Assembly (NCBI GenBank): GCA_900752015.1
Contig: CAADTZ010000005.1
Coordinates: forward strand, 1 to 14,519
Direction of reading: 5' to 3'
DNA from: an uncultured Collinsella sp.
GTDB taxonomy: Bacteria > Actinomycetota > Coriobacteriia > Coriobacteriales > Coriobacteriaceae
DNA length: 14,519 nucleotides
Each line of letters starts with the position of its first letter. Position 1 is the stretch's first letter. The position numbers and the translations under genes were made by a program. Below the pieces are notes generated by a model that ran no database searches, was not told where the DNA came from, and worked only from the letters and a program-made list of their open reading frames with translations. Of this stretch, positions 1 through 6,163 are shown one piece after another.

Positions 1-1
1 C

Positions 2-946
2 GATTTTGAATACCTGCGACTGGTGGGCTTTGGCGGCAAGCCGTGGGTCACGCTCGGCCAAAGCTACGGCGGTTTTTTGACGCTGAGCTACCTGTCGCTC
101 TTCCCCGAGGGCGTGGCGGCGAGCTTTACCTGCGGCGGAATCCCCCACGTGCCGGCGAGCGCACGCGAGGTCTACGCGCACACCTTCCCGCGCATGGCCG
201 CCAAGACGCAGCAGTATTATGACCGCTACCCCGCTGACGTCGAGCGCGTGGCAGCCCTGGCCGATGCGCTCGAGGCTCAGAAGCCCGTGCTACCCGACGG
301 CTCGCCGATGACAGTCGAGCGCCTACAGCTCATGGGCAGCGACTTTGGCATGAAGCCGAGCTTTGAACGCATGCATTGGATTATCGATCATGCTTTTGTT
401 GATGGCGACGGCACGCTGACCTGCGACGCCTCGGTATCTGACAGCTTTTTGATGCGCGCCTTCGAGCGCACCAACACGCGCACGAATCCGCTGTACTGGA
501 CGCTGCAGGAGTTCATATACGCCGACGGTGACACTATGCCCATTGGCTGGGCCGCGGCTGAAGAGAAGGCTCACCGCGCCGAGTTCGACACCCTCGCGCG
601 CCCGCTCATGTTTACCGGCGAGGCCATGTTCCCGTGGATGTTCGAGCAGATGCCCGAGCTTAAGCCGTTTAAGCCTGCCATGGACCTGCTGATGGAAGAC
701 ACCAGCTGGGACAAGATCTACGACCCGCAGCGCCTGGCCTGCAACGAGGTGCCGCTCCAGGCCGCGGTGTATTTCGACGACATGTACGTCGATTCGGGCC
801 TGCAGCTCGATACGCTCAGCCGCGTGGGCAACTCGCACGCCTGGGTGACCAACGAGTTCGAGCACGATGGCCTGCACGGCAGCGTGGTGTTCAAGCACCT
901 CTTCAACGAAGCCCTCAACCGAGGAGACCTGCGCCAGATCTTCTAG
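2..946 (+). CDS. Prolyl aminopeptidase (proline iminopeptidase), alpha/beta hydrolase, 5'-truncated by window edge
   Basis: This enzyme class removes N-terminal proline from peptides in the cytoplasm (peptidase family S33). The frame is open from base 2, so the true start lies before the window and only about the last 314 residues are visible. The nucleophile elbow GQSYGGF is at positions 56-76, with the serine inside the G-x-S-x-G-G pattern. A later YFDDMYVD stretch probably carries the catalytic Asp, and EHDGLHG near the C-terminus the catalytic His. The long insert between elbow and Asp (PEGVAASFTCGGIP, then a helical cap) matches the larger (about 430 aa) actinobacterial iminopeptidases rather than the 310-aa type. 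It ends at TAG 944-946 and converges on proB. The family call is firm. The exact substrate is inferred. Confidence 0.85.
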   Translation, partial: DFEYLRLVGFGGKPWVTLGQSYGGFLTLSYLSLFPEGVAASFTCGGIPHVPASAREVYAHTFPRMAAKTQQYYDRYPADVERVAALADALEAQKPVLPDGSPMTVERLQLMGSDFGMKPSFERMHWIIDHAFVDGDGTLTCDASVSDSFLMRAFERTNTRTNPLYWTLQEFIYADGDTMPIGWAAAEEKAHRAEFDTLARPLMFTGEAMFPWMFEQMPELKPFKPAMDLLMEDTSWDKIYDPQRLACNEVPLQAAVYFDDMYVDSGLQLDTLSRVGNSHAWVTNEFEHDGLHGSVVFKHLFNEALNRGDLRQIF

Positions 947-1010
947 CAAAGGAGTGTCCCCACCTGCCGGCACAAAAAGAACGTCCCCAAGTGCCGAACA
1001 AGTGCCGGCA
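947..1010. repeat. Intergenic repeat family B, copy 1, with a 9-bp inverted repeat
   Basis: It begins directly after the aminopeptidase stop codon. Two blocks recur in the same order near 13781-13855: one starting AAGGAGTGT and ending in a TGCC(G/A)GCAC-type string, and one reading GAACGTCCCCAAGTGCCG (here at 979-996). TGCCGGCAC at 965-973 and GTGCCGGCA at 1002-1010 are perfect inverted repeats enclosing the second block, so the transcript could fold. No T-run follows, so terminator function is uncertain. Confidence 0.6.
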
Positions 1011-1043
1011 ACGACAATGCCGCAGGTAGAGAGCGGAAAGCGA

Positions 1044-1141
1044 AAACGCCCCTAAGCGAGCAAGGTGACGTGAAAGAGGAGGGCATTGACCTTTTGGTCA
1101 TGCCCGACGATTGAACGTCAGATTGCCGCTTAGGGGCGTTT
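1044..1141. repeat. 98-bp nested inverted-repeat element between convergent genes (possible bidirectional terminator or structured RNA)
   Basis: Outer arms AAACGCCCCTAAGCG (1044-1058) and its exact complement (1127-1141) give 15 perfect base pairs. Inside, TGACGT (1067-1072) can pair with ACGTCA (1115-1120). Innermost is a hairpin at 1081-1105, GGGCATTGACC with GGTCATGCCC, one bulged T and a TTTT loop. On the minus strand the outer arm is followed by TTTT, starting 14 nt after the proB stop. On the plus strand it ends in TTT. The placement between convergent genes fits a two-way terminator, but three nested helices are more than a terminator needs. Confidence 0.6.
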
Positions 1142-1155
1142 GCAGCGTCAATTGG

Positions 1156-2283
1156 TTATGCAAATACGATCAAGTTATCCCTGTGTATCGCGGGCTTCTC
1201 GGCCAGGTTTGCAAGCAGGCGGTTGCTGGCGATCTGGTCCTGACGGCGGCCGGCAGCAAGTTCCAACACGTCCGAATCGGCCTCGGCGATACCGCGCGCA
1301 ACAACCATGCCACTCGGGTCGCACACGTCGAGCACATCGCCCTCGGCAAACTCGCCATCGACCTCGCGAATACCCACCGCAAGCAGGGACGACCCGTGGC
1401 CGACCAGCGCTTTCGCGGCACCGTCATCGACCGTCACCGATCCGTGAGCATTGTCGCCCAGCGCGATCCACAGCTTGCGGGGCGCAATATCCAGGCGCTC
1501 CGCCGGCGGGTCGAACAGCGTGCCCACGCTCTCGCCGCGGGCCAGACGCACGAGCGCATCGGGCTCCTCGCCCGAGCAAATCACGCTCTGAATGCCGGCC
1601 GTCATCAAAATGCGGCTCGCGCGAATCTTGGTGATCATGCCGCCCGTACCCACCGAGGTCGAAGAATCGCCCGCCGAGGCAATGATCTTGGCATCGATCT
1701 TATGCACGACCGGGACAAACTCGGCCGTCGGGTCCTCGTGCGGATTGGCGGTGTAGAGGCCGTCGATGTCGGACAGCGTCACGCACAGGTCGGCGGAAAC
1801 CAGGCAGCTCACGAGCGCCGCCAGCGTGTCGTTGTCGCCGAACTTGATCTCGTCGACGGTAACGGTGTCGTTCTCGTTGACGACCGGCACCACGCCCAGC
1901 TCCACCAGACGCAGCAGGGCGTCGCGCGCGTGTAGATAGGACGTGCGACGCGCCGTGTCGTGACGCGTGAGCAGCACGAGCGAGGTGAGCAGATCCCGTG
2001 CATGAAACTCCTCGTCGTAGGCAGACGAGATGATGCACTGACCGGCCGAGGCGCAGGCCTGCAGGCTCGGCAGGTCACCGACCGGCTTGCGATCGAAGCC
2101 CAGCACGGGATAGCCACAGGCAATAGCGCCGGAGCTCCCCACGACCAGACGCCAGCCGAGCTTGCGCAGGGCCGCGGCCTGATCGGCCAGCCCGCCGATA
2201 AAGGCGCGGTTGACCTTGCCATCGGCGCCCACCACCGTGGACGAACCGATCTTTACCACCATCGTTTTATAAGAAGTCGTCAT
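1156..2283 (-). CDS. proB: Glutamate 5-kinase with C-terminal PUA domain
   Basis: It catalyses the first step of proline synthesis, L-glutamate + ATP to gamma-glutamyl phosphate, in the cytoplasm. The 375 residues are close to the family norm (367 in E. coli). The amino-acid-kinase domain (about 8-255) shows VVKIGSS at 9-15, GSSGAI at 49-54, the VNENDT...FGDND substrate region at 135-152, SDIDGLYT at 171-178 and GTGGMITK at 212-219. The PUA domain (about 277-355) contains SLLAVGIREVDGEFAEGDV. A TGA lies two codons upstream of the ATG, so the start cannot be further upstream. No clear Shine-Dalgarno precedes it, which suggests coupling to or readthrough from pncB, 80 bp upstream. The partner gene proA is not in the window. 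A PUA domain is known in E. coli-type ProB, so the architecture is ordinary. Confidence 0.95.
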   Translation of the reverse strand: MTTSYKTMVVKIGSSTVVGADGKVNRAFIGGLADQAAALRKLGWRLVVGSSGAIACGYPVLGFDRKPVGDLPSLQACASAGQCIISSAYDEEFHARDLLTSLVLLTRHDTARRTSYLHARDALLRLVELGVVPVVNENDTVTVDEIKFGDNDTLAALVSCLVSADLCVTLSDIDGLYTANPHEDPTAEFVPVVHKIDAKIIASAGDSSTSVGTGGMITKIRASRILMTAGIQSVICSGEEPDALVRLARGESVGTLFDPPAERLDIAPRKLWIALGDNAHGSVTVDDGAAKALVGHGSSLLAVGIREVDGEFAEGDVLDVCDPSGMVVARGIAEADSDVLELAAGRRQDQIASNRLLANLAEKPAIHRDNLIVFA

Positions 2284-2363
2284 ACGTCAAACCAATCGAA
2301 TGATGAGCGAGCGGGCGAACAGGCGAGCGAGTAAATGGTCCGTTTTCCTCCGTCGCATGCGGA

Positions 2364-3869
2364 TCATTTTGCCCAGGGGAAAGCCGACGCCGCGGCCATG
2401 TTCTTGCGCACGAGCTCGTCGCGCACCTGAGCCAGGCCCTGCTCCATGCCCACAACATAGGTCTGCGGGTACAGGAAGCGCTTGAAAGCTGCGTCCAGAT
2501 GATCGAGTGCCCAAGCACAGCGCTCGCGCGCGTCCTTGATGCTCTCACGCGGAGCAACCGCACTGCCGTCGCGCACGATCGGCACCAGCAGCTCACGATA
2601 CTCAAGCTCGGACACGTCGGTCACCAGCGCCGCATCGTTTACGGCCACGAGGGTATTGCCGCGCGCGGCGCCCTCACCTGCCAGATGGTCCTCGTCATAG
2701 ATCATGTCGCAGACCGGGCCGCCAAAGCCGTCGTAATAACGGCGCACGCGCTGCACGCCGGGAATCGTGCGCTTGTAGGGCTGCTCGGAAAGCTTCACCA
2801 CCGGCGTCCACGGGTCCGTCTCGCTCGCGCGGCGGGCCGAAAGCTTGTACACGCCGCCCAGCGCCGGCTGATCGTAGCAGGTCGCGAGCTTGGTGCCCAC
2901 GCCAAAGCTATCGATGGGCGCACCCTGGTCGAGCAGCGACTGAATCGTGTACTCGTCCAGGTCGTTGGAGACCGAAATCCCCACATAGGGCAGGCCCTCA
3001 GCATCAAAACGGCCGCGGACATACTTGGACAGCTTGGCGAGGTCGCCCGAGTCGATGCGAATAGCCGACAGGCGCTCGCCCACCGCCTCCATCTCCTTGG
3101 CAACCGTAATGGCATGCTCGCAGCCCTCGCGTACATCGTAGGTGTCGATGAGCAGCGTACAGTTCTTGGGGCTCGACTTGGCAAATGCGCGGAAGGCCTC
3201 GAGCTCGGAATCGAAGCTCATCACCCAGCTGTGCGCATGCGTGCCAAAGACGGGAATACCGTAGCGGCGACCGGCGAGCACATTAGACGTAGAGGAACAG
3301 CCAGCAACGTAGCTCGCGCGCGCGACGGCCAGGCCGCCATCGGGACCCTGGGCACGGCGCAGGCCAAACTCGGCCACGGGACGACCGTCGGCCGCCAACA
3401 CCACGCGTGCCGTCTTGGTGGCAACAAGCGTCTGGAAGCCGACGATGTTGAGCAGCGCGGTCTCGAGAAGCTGGCACTCCAGCGACGGGCCGGTGACGCG
3501 CACCATGGGCTCGCGCGGAAACACGAGCTCGCCCTCGGGCACGGCGTCAATGTTCACGTGCGCACGGAAGTTGCGCAGGTAGTCGAGGAATGCAGGCTTA
3601 AACATCGCGCCGCCGGCCGGAGCCTGGAGCGAAGCTAGATAGTCGATGTCCTCGGGCGTAAAGCGCAGGTTCTCGACAAGCTCGGGCAGCTCGGCGGTGC
3701 CGCACATGACGGCATAGGCGCTGCCAAAGGGATGGTCGCGGTAAAACGCCGTAAAACAACCCTGCTCATTGGCCTTGCCGCTCTCCCACAGGCCCTGGGC
3801 CATAGTGAGTTCGTACAGATCGGTGAGCATTGCAATGTCGGTGGGATGCGAGATGTCGGTCAAAGCCAC
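2364..3869 (-). CDS. pncB: Nicotinate phosphoribosyltransferase
   Basis: It joins nicotinate to PRPP, with ATP hydrolysis, giving nicotinate mononucleotide for NAD salvage (Preiss-Handler route). Recognisable motifs, numbered from the chosen start, are TDLYELTMAQ at 16-25, EFGLRRAQGPDG from 167, GTHAHSWVMSF at 209-219 (the region of the phosphorylated His in this family), IRIDSGDLA at 270-278 and FGVGTKL at 322-328. I chose the GTG at 3867-3869 because GAAAGG sits about 8 nt upstream and TDISHPTDIAMLTDLYEL begins at once. A longer frame to an ATG at 3926 adds 19 residues that do not look like the family. The 501-residue length is normal. It lies 84 bp after the coiled-coil gene with no terminator visible, so co-transcription through to proB is likely. 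Confidence 0.93.
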   Translation of the reverse strand: MALTDISHPTDIAMLTDLYELTMAQGLWESGKANEQGCFTAFYRDHPFGSAYAVMCGTAELPELVENLRFTPEDIDYLASLQAPAGGAMFKPAFLDYLRNFRAHVNIDAVPEGELVFPREPMVRVTGPSLECQLLETALLNIVGFQTLVATKTARVVLAADGRPVAEFGLRRAQGPDGGLAVARASYVAGCSSTSNVLAGRRYGIPVFGTHAHSWVMSFDSELEAFRAFAKSSPKNCTLLIDTYDVREGCEHAITVAKEMEAVGERLSAIRIDSGDLAKLSKYVRGRFDAEGLPYVGISVSNDLDEYTIQSLLDQGAPIDSFGVGTKLATCYDQPALGGVYKLSARRASETDPWTPVVKLSEQPYKRTIPGVQRVRRYYDGFGGPVCDMIYDEDHLAGEGAARGNTLVAVNDAALVTDVSELEYRELLVPIVRDGSAVAPRESIKDARERCAWALDHLDAAFKRFLYPQTYVVGMEQGLAQVRDELVRKNMAAASAFPWAK

Positions 3870-3953
3870 GGGGCGACCTTTCGGATGTGTGGTGCAGAAT
3901 TTGAGGGTTGGACGAGAGCAGAGCATGCGGACATGACGCCCGATGCGAATCGG

Positions 3954-4412
3954 TTAGAACAGGCCCATGCTGGTCAGGATCGTGTAGCCCATAAAGATGA
4001 CAAACGCGATGAGGGCAAGGACAATGATGATTTTTTGAGCCGGCGCCATGCCAGGGATCTCGTTCTCGCCCGTAGGCTCCTTGGAGGTAACCATGCGCTG
4101 GGCAAAGGTCATCTCGTCACGGCTCGACTTGGGCTCGACGGACTTGGGACGAGCGGCCTTTTTAGGCTGAGGTTTGGGCGCGGCAGGTACAGGCTTCGCA
4201 GCAGCGGGCTTGGGTGCGGGCGCGGGCGCCGATGCGGATGCGGCGTTCGTGGCGGCCTCCTCGGCCTTCGCACGCTCGGCACGCAGGGCAGCCAGCTCCT
4301 CACGCTCGCGACGGGCCTCTTCCCGAGCCTCGCGGCGGGCCTTCTCGGCGCGGAGCTCTTCCAACTCAGCGCGCTCCTCGTCGGACAATGGTTGGGACTC
4401 AAACTCGGCCAT
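3954..4412 (-). CDS. Small tail-anchored coiled-coil protein of unknown function
   Basis: I do not recognise a named family. The 152-residue product has three parts. Residues about 10-55 are very rich in Glu, Arg and Ala with heptad-like spacing and probably form a coiled coil. Residues about 56-95 are a Pro/Ala/Lys linker. Residues about 127-148 form one hydrophobic helix (IIIVLALIAFVIFMGYTIL) ending four residues before the C-terminus. There is no signal peptide, so it would be inserted tail-first with the coil in the cytoplasm. The ATG at 4410-4412 follows AGAAAGGG at good spacing. A frame extending 12 codons upstream would run through the tRNA terminator and is rejected. It lies between tRNA-Ala and pncB on the same strand. 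A scaffold or membrane-organising role is only a guess. Confidence 0.75.
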   Translation of the reverse strand: MAEFESQPLSDEERAELEELRAEKARREAREEARREREELAALRAERAKAEEAATNAASASAPAPAPKPAAAKPVPAAPKPQPKKAARPKSVEPKSSRDEMTFAQRMVTSKEPTGENEIPGMAPAQKIIIVLALIAFVIFMGYTILTSMGLF

Positions 4413-4430
4413 GGTAAAGCCCTTTCTTTT

Positions 4431-4462
4431 AAAAAAAGCCGCCGACACAATGTCAGCGGCTT
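4431..4462 (-). terminator. Intrinsic terminator of the tRNA-Ala gene
   Basis: On the minus strand GCCGCTGACA (4451-4460), loop TTG and TGTCGGCGGC (4438-4447) form a 10-bp stem with one U-G pair, followed by seven T residues (4431-4437). The T-run ends 18 nt before the ATG of the coiled-coil gene, so that gene needs readthrough or a promoter inside the hairpin. Confidence 0.85.
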
Positions 4463-4476
4463 ATCAAATCCAAGGG

Positions 4477-4549
4477 TGGAGACGAAGGGAGTCGAACCCT
4501 CGGCCTCTGCCATGCGACGGCAGCGCTCTCCCAACTGAGCTACGTCCCC
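4477..4549 (-). tRNA. tRNA-Ala (anticodon CGC)
   Basis: The minus strand folds as a standard 73-nt cloverleaf. Acceptor GGGGACG pairs with CGTCTCC. D arm is GCTC...GAGC. Anticodon stem CTGCC/GGCAG encloses loop GTCGCAT with anticodon CGC (reads GCG). T arm is GAGGG-TTCGACT-CCCTT. The acceptor has the G3-U70 wobble pair, the known identity element for alanyl-tRNA synthetase, which supports the anticodon reading. The discriminator base is A and CCA is not encoded, so it must be added after transcription. A strong promoter and terminator flank it. Confidence 0.95.
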
Positions 4550-4562
4550 AGGACAAGTTGAT

Positions 4563-4590
4563 ATTTTACCTACGGCTCGCCAACTGTCAA
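4563..4590 (-). promoter_or_regulatory. Sigma-70-type promoter of tRNA-Ala
   Basis: On the minus strand TTGACA (4585-4590) and TAAAAT (4563-4568) are separated by 16 bp, and the tRNA begins 13 nt after the -10 box. The -35 box is a perfect consensus and the -10 differs at one base. Confidence 0.8.
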
Positions 4591-4654
4591 CGCCCAATAA
4601 CCAGTCTTTTTGGGGCACGGCTATTTTGGCAACTTTTCGAACAGGCGATGCTCT

Positions 4655-4690
4655 CGATGATTTTTTATCCCCGTCCCAGAAAAATCATCG
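4655..4690. terminator. AT-rich inverted repeat after the radical SAM gene
   Basis: CGATGATTTTT (4655-4665) and AAAAATCATCG (4680-4690) are 11-bp perfect inverted repeats around a 14-nt loop. It starts 9 nt after the stop codon of the radical SAM gene. The A/T block inside the stem is unlike the GC-rich hairpins elsewhere, so terminator function is plausible but not certain. Confidence 0.45.
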
Positions 4691-4699
4691 ACGAACGCA

Positions 4700-5638
4700 C
4701 TACTTTGCGCTGGTAAGAACACCGGTGGTGTCGAAGGCCGGGGTGAAGCTCTCGTCTACCGCGCCGCCCTCTTGCCAGAACATCGTCGTAAACCCCAGGT
4801 CGTCGGCATGGTCGAGCACCTGCTCGTACTCCTCGCGCGTCACAGCGCGCGCCAACTCGCCGCCCTGCTCGCGCATGAGCGTATTGGGCGTGTACTGGTT
4901 CATGACCGAGATCGGCACGTCGCCCACCGTCTGCCACACCAGGTCTAACACGCGGCACGAGTCATCCGCATGCCCCGGCAGCACCAGGTGGCGCACGATG
5001 ATGCCGCGCTTCATGAGCCCGTCGTCATCCACCAGCTCTCCCCCGCGGCGATCGATCTCGCGCGCCATCTGGGCCAGACCCGACACGGCCACGCGCGGGT
5101 AGTCCTTAATATGAGAGAGCGACTGCGCAAGCCCGGCATCGGCATATTTAAAGTCGGTAAGCCACACATCGACCAGGTCGCCCAGCGCCGCCACGGCACT
5201 CGCGCGCTCGTAACCGCTCGTGTTGTAGACGATTGGGATGACCAGCCCGCGCGTCCGTGCCGCGGCAATCGCGGCGGGCAACAGGTGTGCATAGTGCGTC
5301 GCCGTCACCAAATTGATGTTGTTAGCACCCTGGTCCTGCAATTCCAGCATAATCTCGACCAGGCGCTCAGGCGAAATCTCAAGGCCAAAATTGCCGGTCG
5401 AGATCTCGTGGTTCTGGCAGTAGATACATTTGAGCGAGCAGCCGCTAAAGAAGATCGTGCCCGAACCGGCCTCGCCCGAGATAGGCGGCTCCTCCCACAT
5501 ATGAAGCGCGGCGCGGGCCACCTTGAGCGTGTCGTTAGCACCGCAGACGCCGTGCGCGCCCTCATCGCGCGCCGCACCGCAACGGCGCGGACACAAATGG
5601 CAGGCGGGCGAAAAAAGTTCGGTCAACGACGTCGGCAT
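4700..5638 (-). CDS. PflX-like radical SAM protein (COG1313 type)
   Basis: This family of cytoplasmic iron-sulfur proteins resembles pyruvate formate-lyase activating enzyme. The true target is generally not established. The radical SAM motif CSLKCIYC gives Cys67, Cys71 and Cys74 (C-x3-C-x2-C). Four N-terminal Cys (13, 16, 20, 32; pattern C-x2-C-x3-C then C) suggest an extra metal or cluster site typical of this subfamily. I chose the ATG at 5636-5638 because TTTTGGAG lies 9 nt upstream. A TTG five codons earlier is possible but overlaps that site. Length 312 residues is normal. It is read from its own promoter, divergent from the candidate RNA at 5788. No pfl-like target gene lies in the window, so the substrate cannot be inferred from context. 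Confidence 0.85.
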   Translation of the reverse strand: MPTSLTELFSPACHLCPRRCGAARDEGAHGVCGANDTLKVARAALHMWEEPPISGEAGSGTIFFSGCSLKCIYCQNHEISTGNFGLEISPERLVEIMLELQDQGANNINLVTATHYAHLLPAAIAAARTRGLVIPIVYNTSGYERASAVAALGDLVDVWLTDFKYADAGLAQSLSHIKDYPRVAVSGLAQMAREIDRRGGELVDDDGLMKRGIIVRHLVLPGHADDSCRVLDLVWQTVGDVPISVMNQYTPNTLMREQGGELARAVTREEYEQVLDHADDLGFTTMFWQEGGAVDESFTPAFDTTGVLTSAK

Positions 5639-5721
5639 AAAACCATGCTCCAAAACAACGATTCAGCAGCTCAAACGTAAAGGGATCAACCCCACAGACG
5701 GCTCGAGCCCAAGGCGCCGTA

Positions 5722-5750
5722 ATCGTCCGACACGATTTTTGTAATGTCAA
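5722..5750 (-). promoter_or_regulatory. Candidate promoter of the radical SAM gene
   Basis: On the minus strand a consensus TTGACA (5745-5750) is followed after 17 bp by GACGAT (5722-5727), a weak -10 that keeps the A2, A5 and T6 positions. The start site would leave a leader of about 75 nt. Confidence 0.45.
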
Positions 5751-5752
5751 GA

Positions 5753-5781
5753 CTGGAATCGATAAAGTGCCGCTTTATGAT
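5753..5781 (+). promoter_or_regulatory. Candidate promoter for the 5788 RNA
   Basis: TATGAT (5776-5781) is a good -10 box. The -35 position (CTGGAA, 5753-5758, 17-bp spacer) is poor. It abuts the divergent promoter of the radical SAM gene. A start near 5788 is predicted. Confidence 0.35.
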
Positions 5782-5787
5782 GTAGGT

Positions 5788-5932
5788 ATTCCGCCCCCCG
5801 CGGAGCAACTGGGTGAACCGTCGCGTTTATTTAGGGAGCCCACACAATCGTACCTAGTACAGGTATCCTTCGTTGTTAAGGACGCTGGAACAGTCGATGA
5901 GGGCACCCACCTGTTTTAGGTGGGTTCATTTT
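5788..5932 (+). ncRNA. Candidate structured non-coding RNA, possibly 6S-like
   Basis: About 145 nt between a TATGAT box and an intrinsic terminator contains no convincing reading frame and several helices. CCGC/GCGG at 5791-5803 encloses a C-only loop. TACCT/AGGTA lies at 5851-5865. TCCTT/AAGGA lies at 5866-5882. GTGAACC at 5813-5819 could pair with GGTTCAT near the 3' end (5923-5929), and TGGGTG at 5810-5815 with CACCCA at 5904-5909, as alternatives to the terminator. A self-contained unit of this size with a possible end-to-end rod suggests 6S RNA. The TTTAGGGAGCCCACAC segment looks to me like Firmicutes 6S RNAs, but I could not verify that. An attenuating leader is the alternative, although the next gene starts 230 nt later. 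Confidence 0.4.
5905..5932 (+). terminator. Intrinsic terminator of the candidate RNA
   Basis: ACCCACCT (5905-5912), loop GTTTT and AGGTGGGT (5918-5925) form an 8-bp perfect stem followed by TCATTTT. The T-run is present only on the plus strand, so it reads plus. Confidence 0.75.
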
Positions 5933-5935
5933 CGT

Positions 5936-6163
5936 AACGTGGGGGGTGGTTTTCTTTTGCCGAAAATTGCCATTACAGTCCATATGGATCCACGCCGGCA
6001 TCCCGACAAGCCATCGACAACATCCCAATATCTGGTAAGCGCGTGATTATCGCTGCGTGCAATTCCATGCACCCCCCTTGGTCGAGTATCATGGTTCAGC
6101 TATGCCCTTTGCGCATGGCGTTCTTCTGACCTTTTTCTTCGACGCTTGGCGGTTTTTAGATTC
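5936..6163. other. Intergenic stretch with no recognised feature
   Basis: Between the terminator at 5932 and the glycosyl-phosphate transferase start I see no RNA gene, repeat or convincing promoter. A short frame beginning near 6057 in another phase overlaps the downstream gene and looks like chance. Confidence 0.4.

Noticed and set aside
1111..3638. Long plus-strand frames opposite proB and pncB (1111-1935, 2499-3638)
   Set aside because: They are exact shadows of well-supported genes in GC-rich DNA, with His/Gly/Arg-rich composition and no domains.
4174..4716. Plus-strand frame containing RRRESNPRPLPCDGSALPTEL
   Set aside because: This peptide is the antisense translation of tRNA-Ala at 4477-4549, a common false protein. 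The rest is antisense to the coiled-coil gene.
5788..5803. Actinobacterial 6C RNA, because of the C-rich loop
   Set aside because: That class needs two C-loop hairpins and only one is present.
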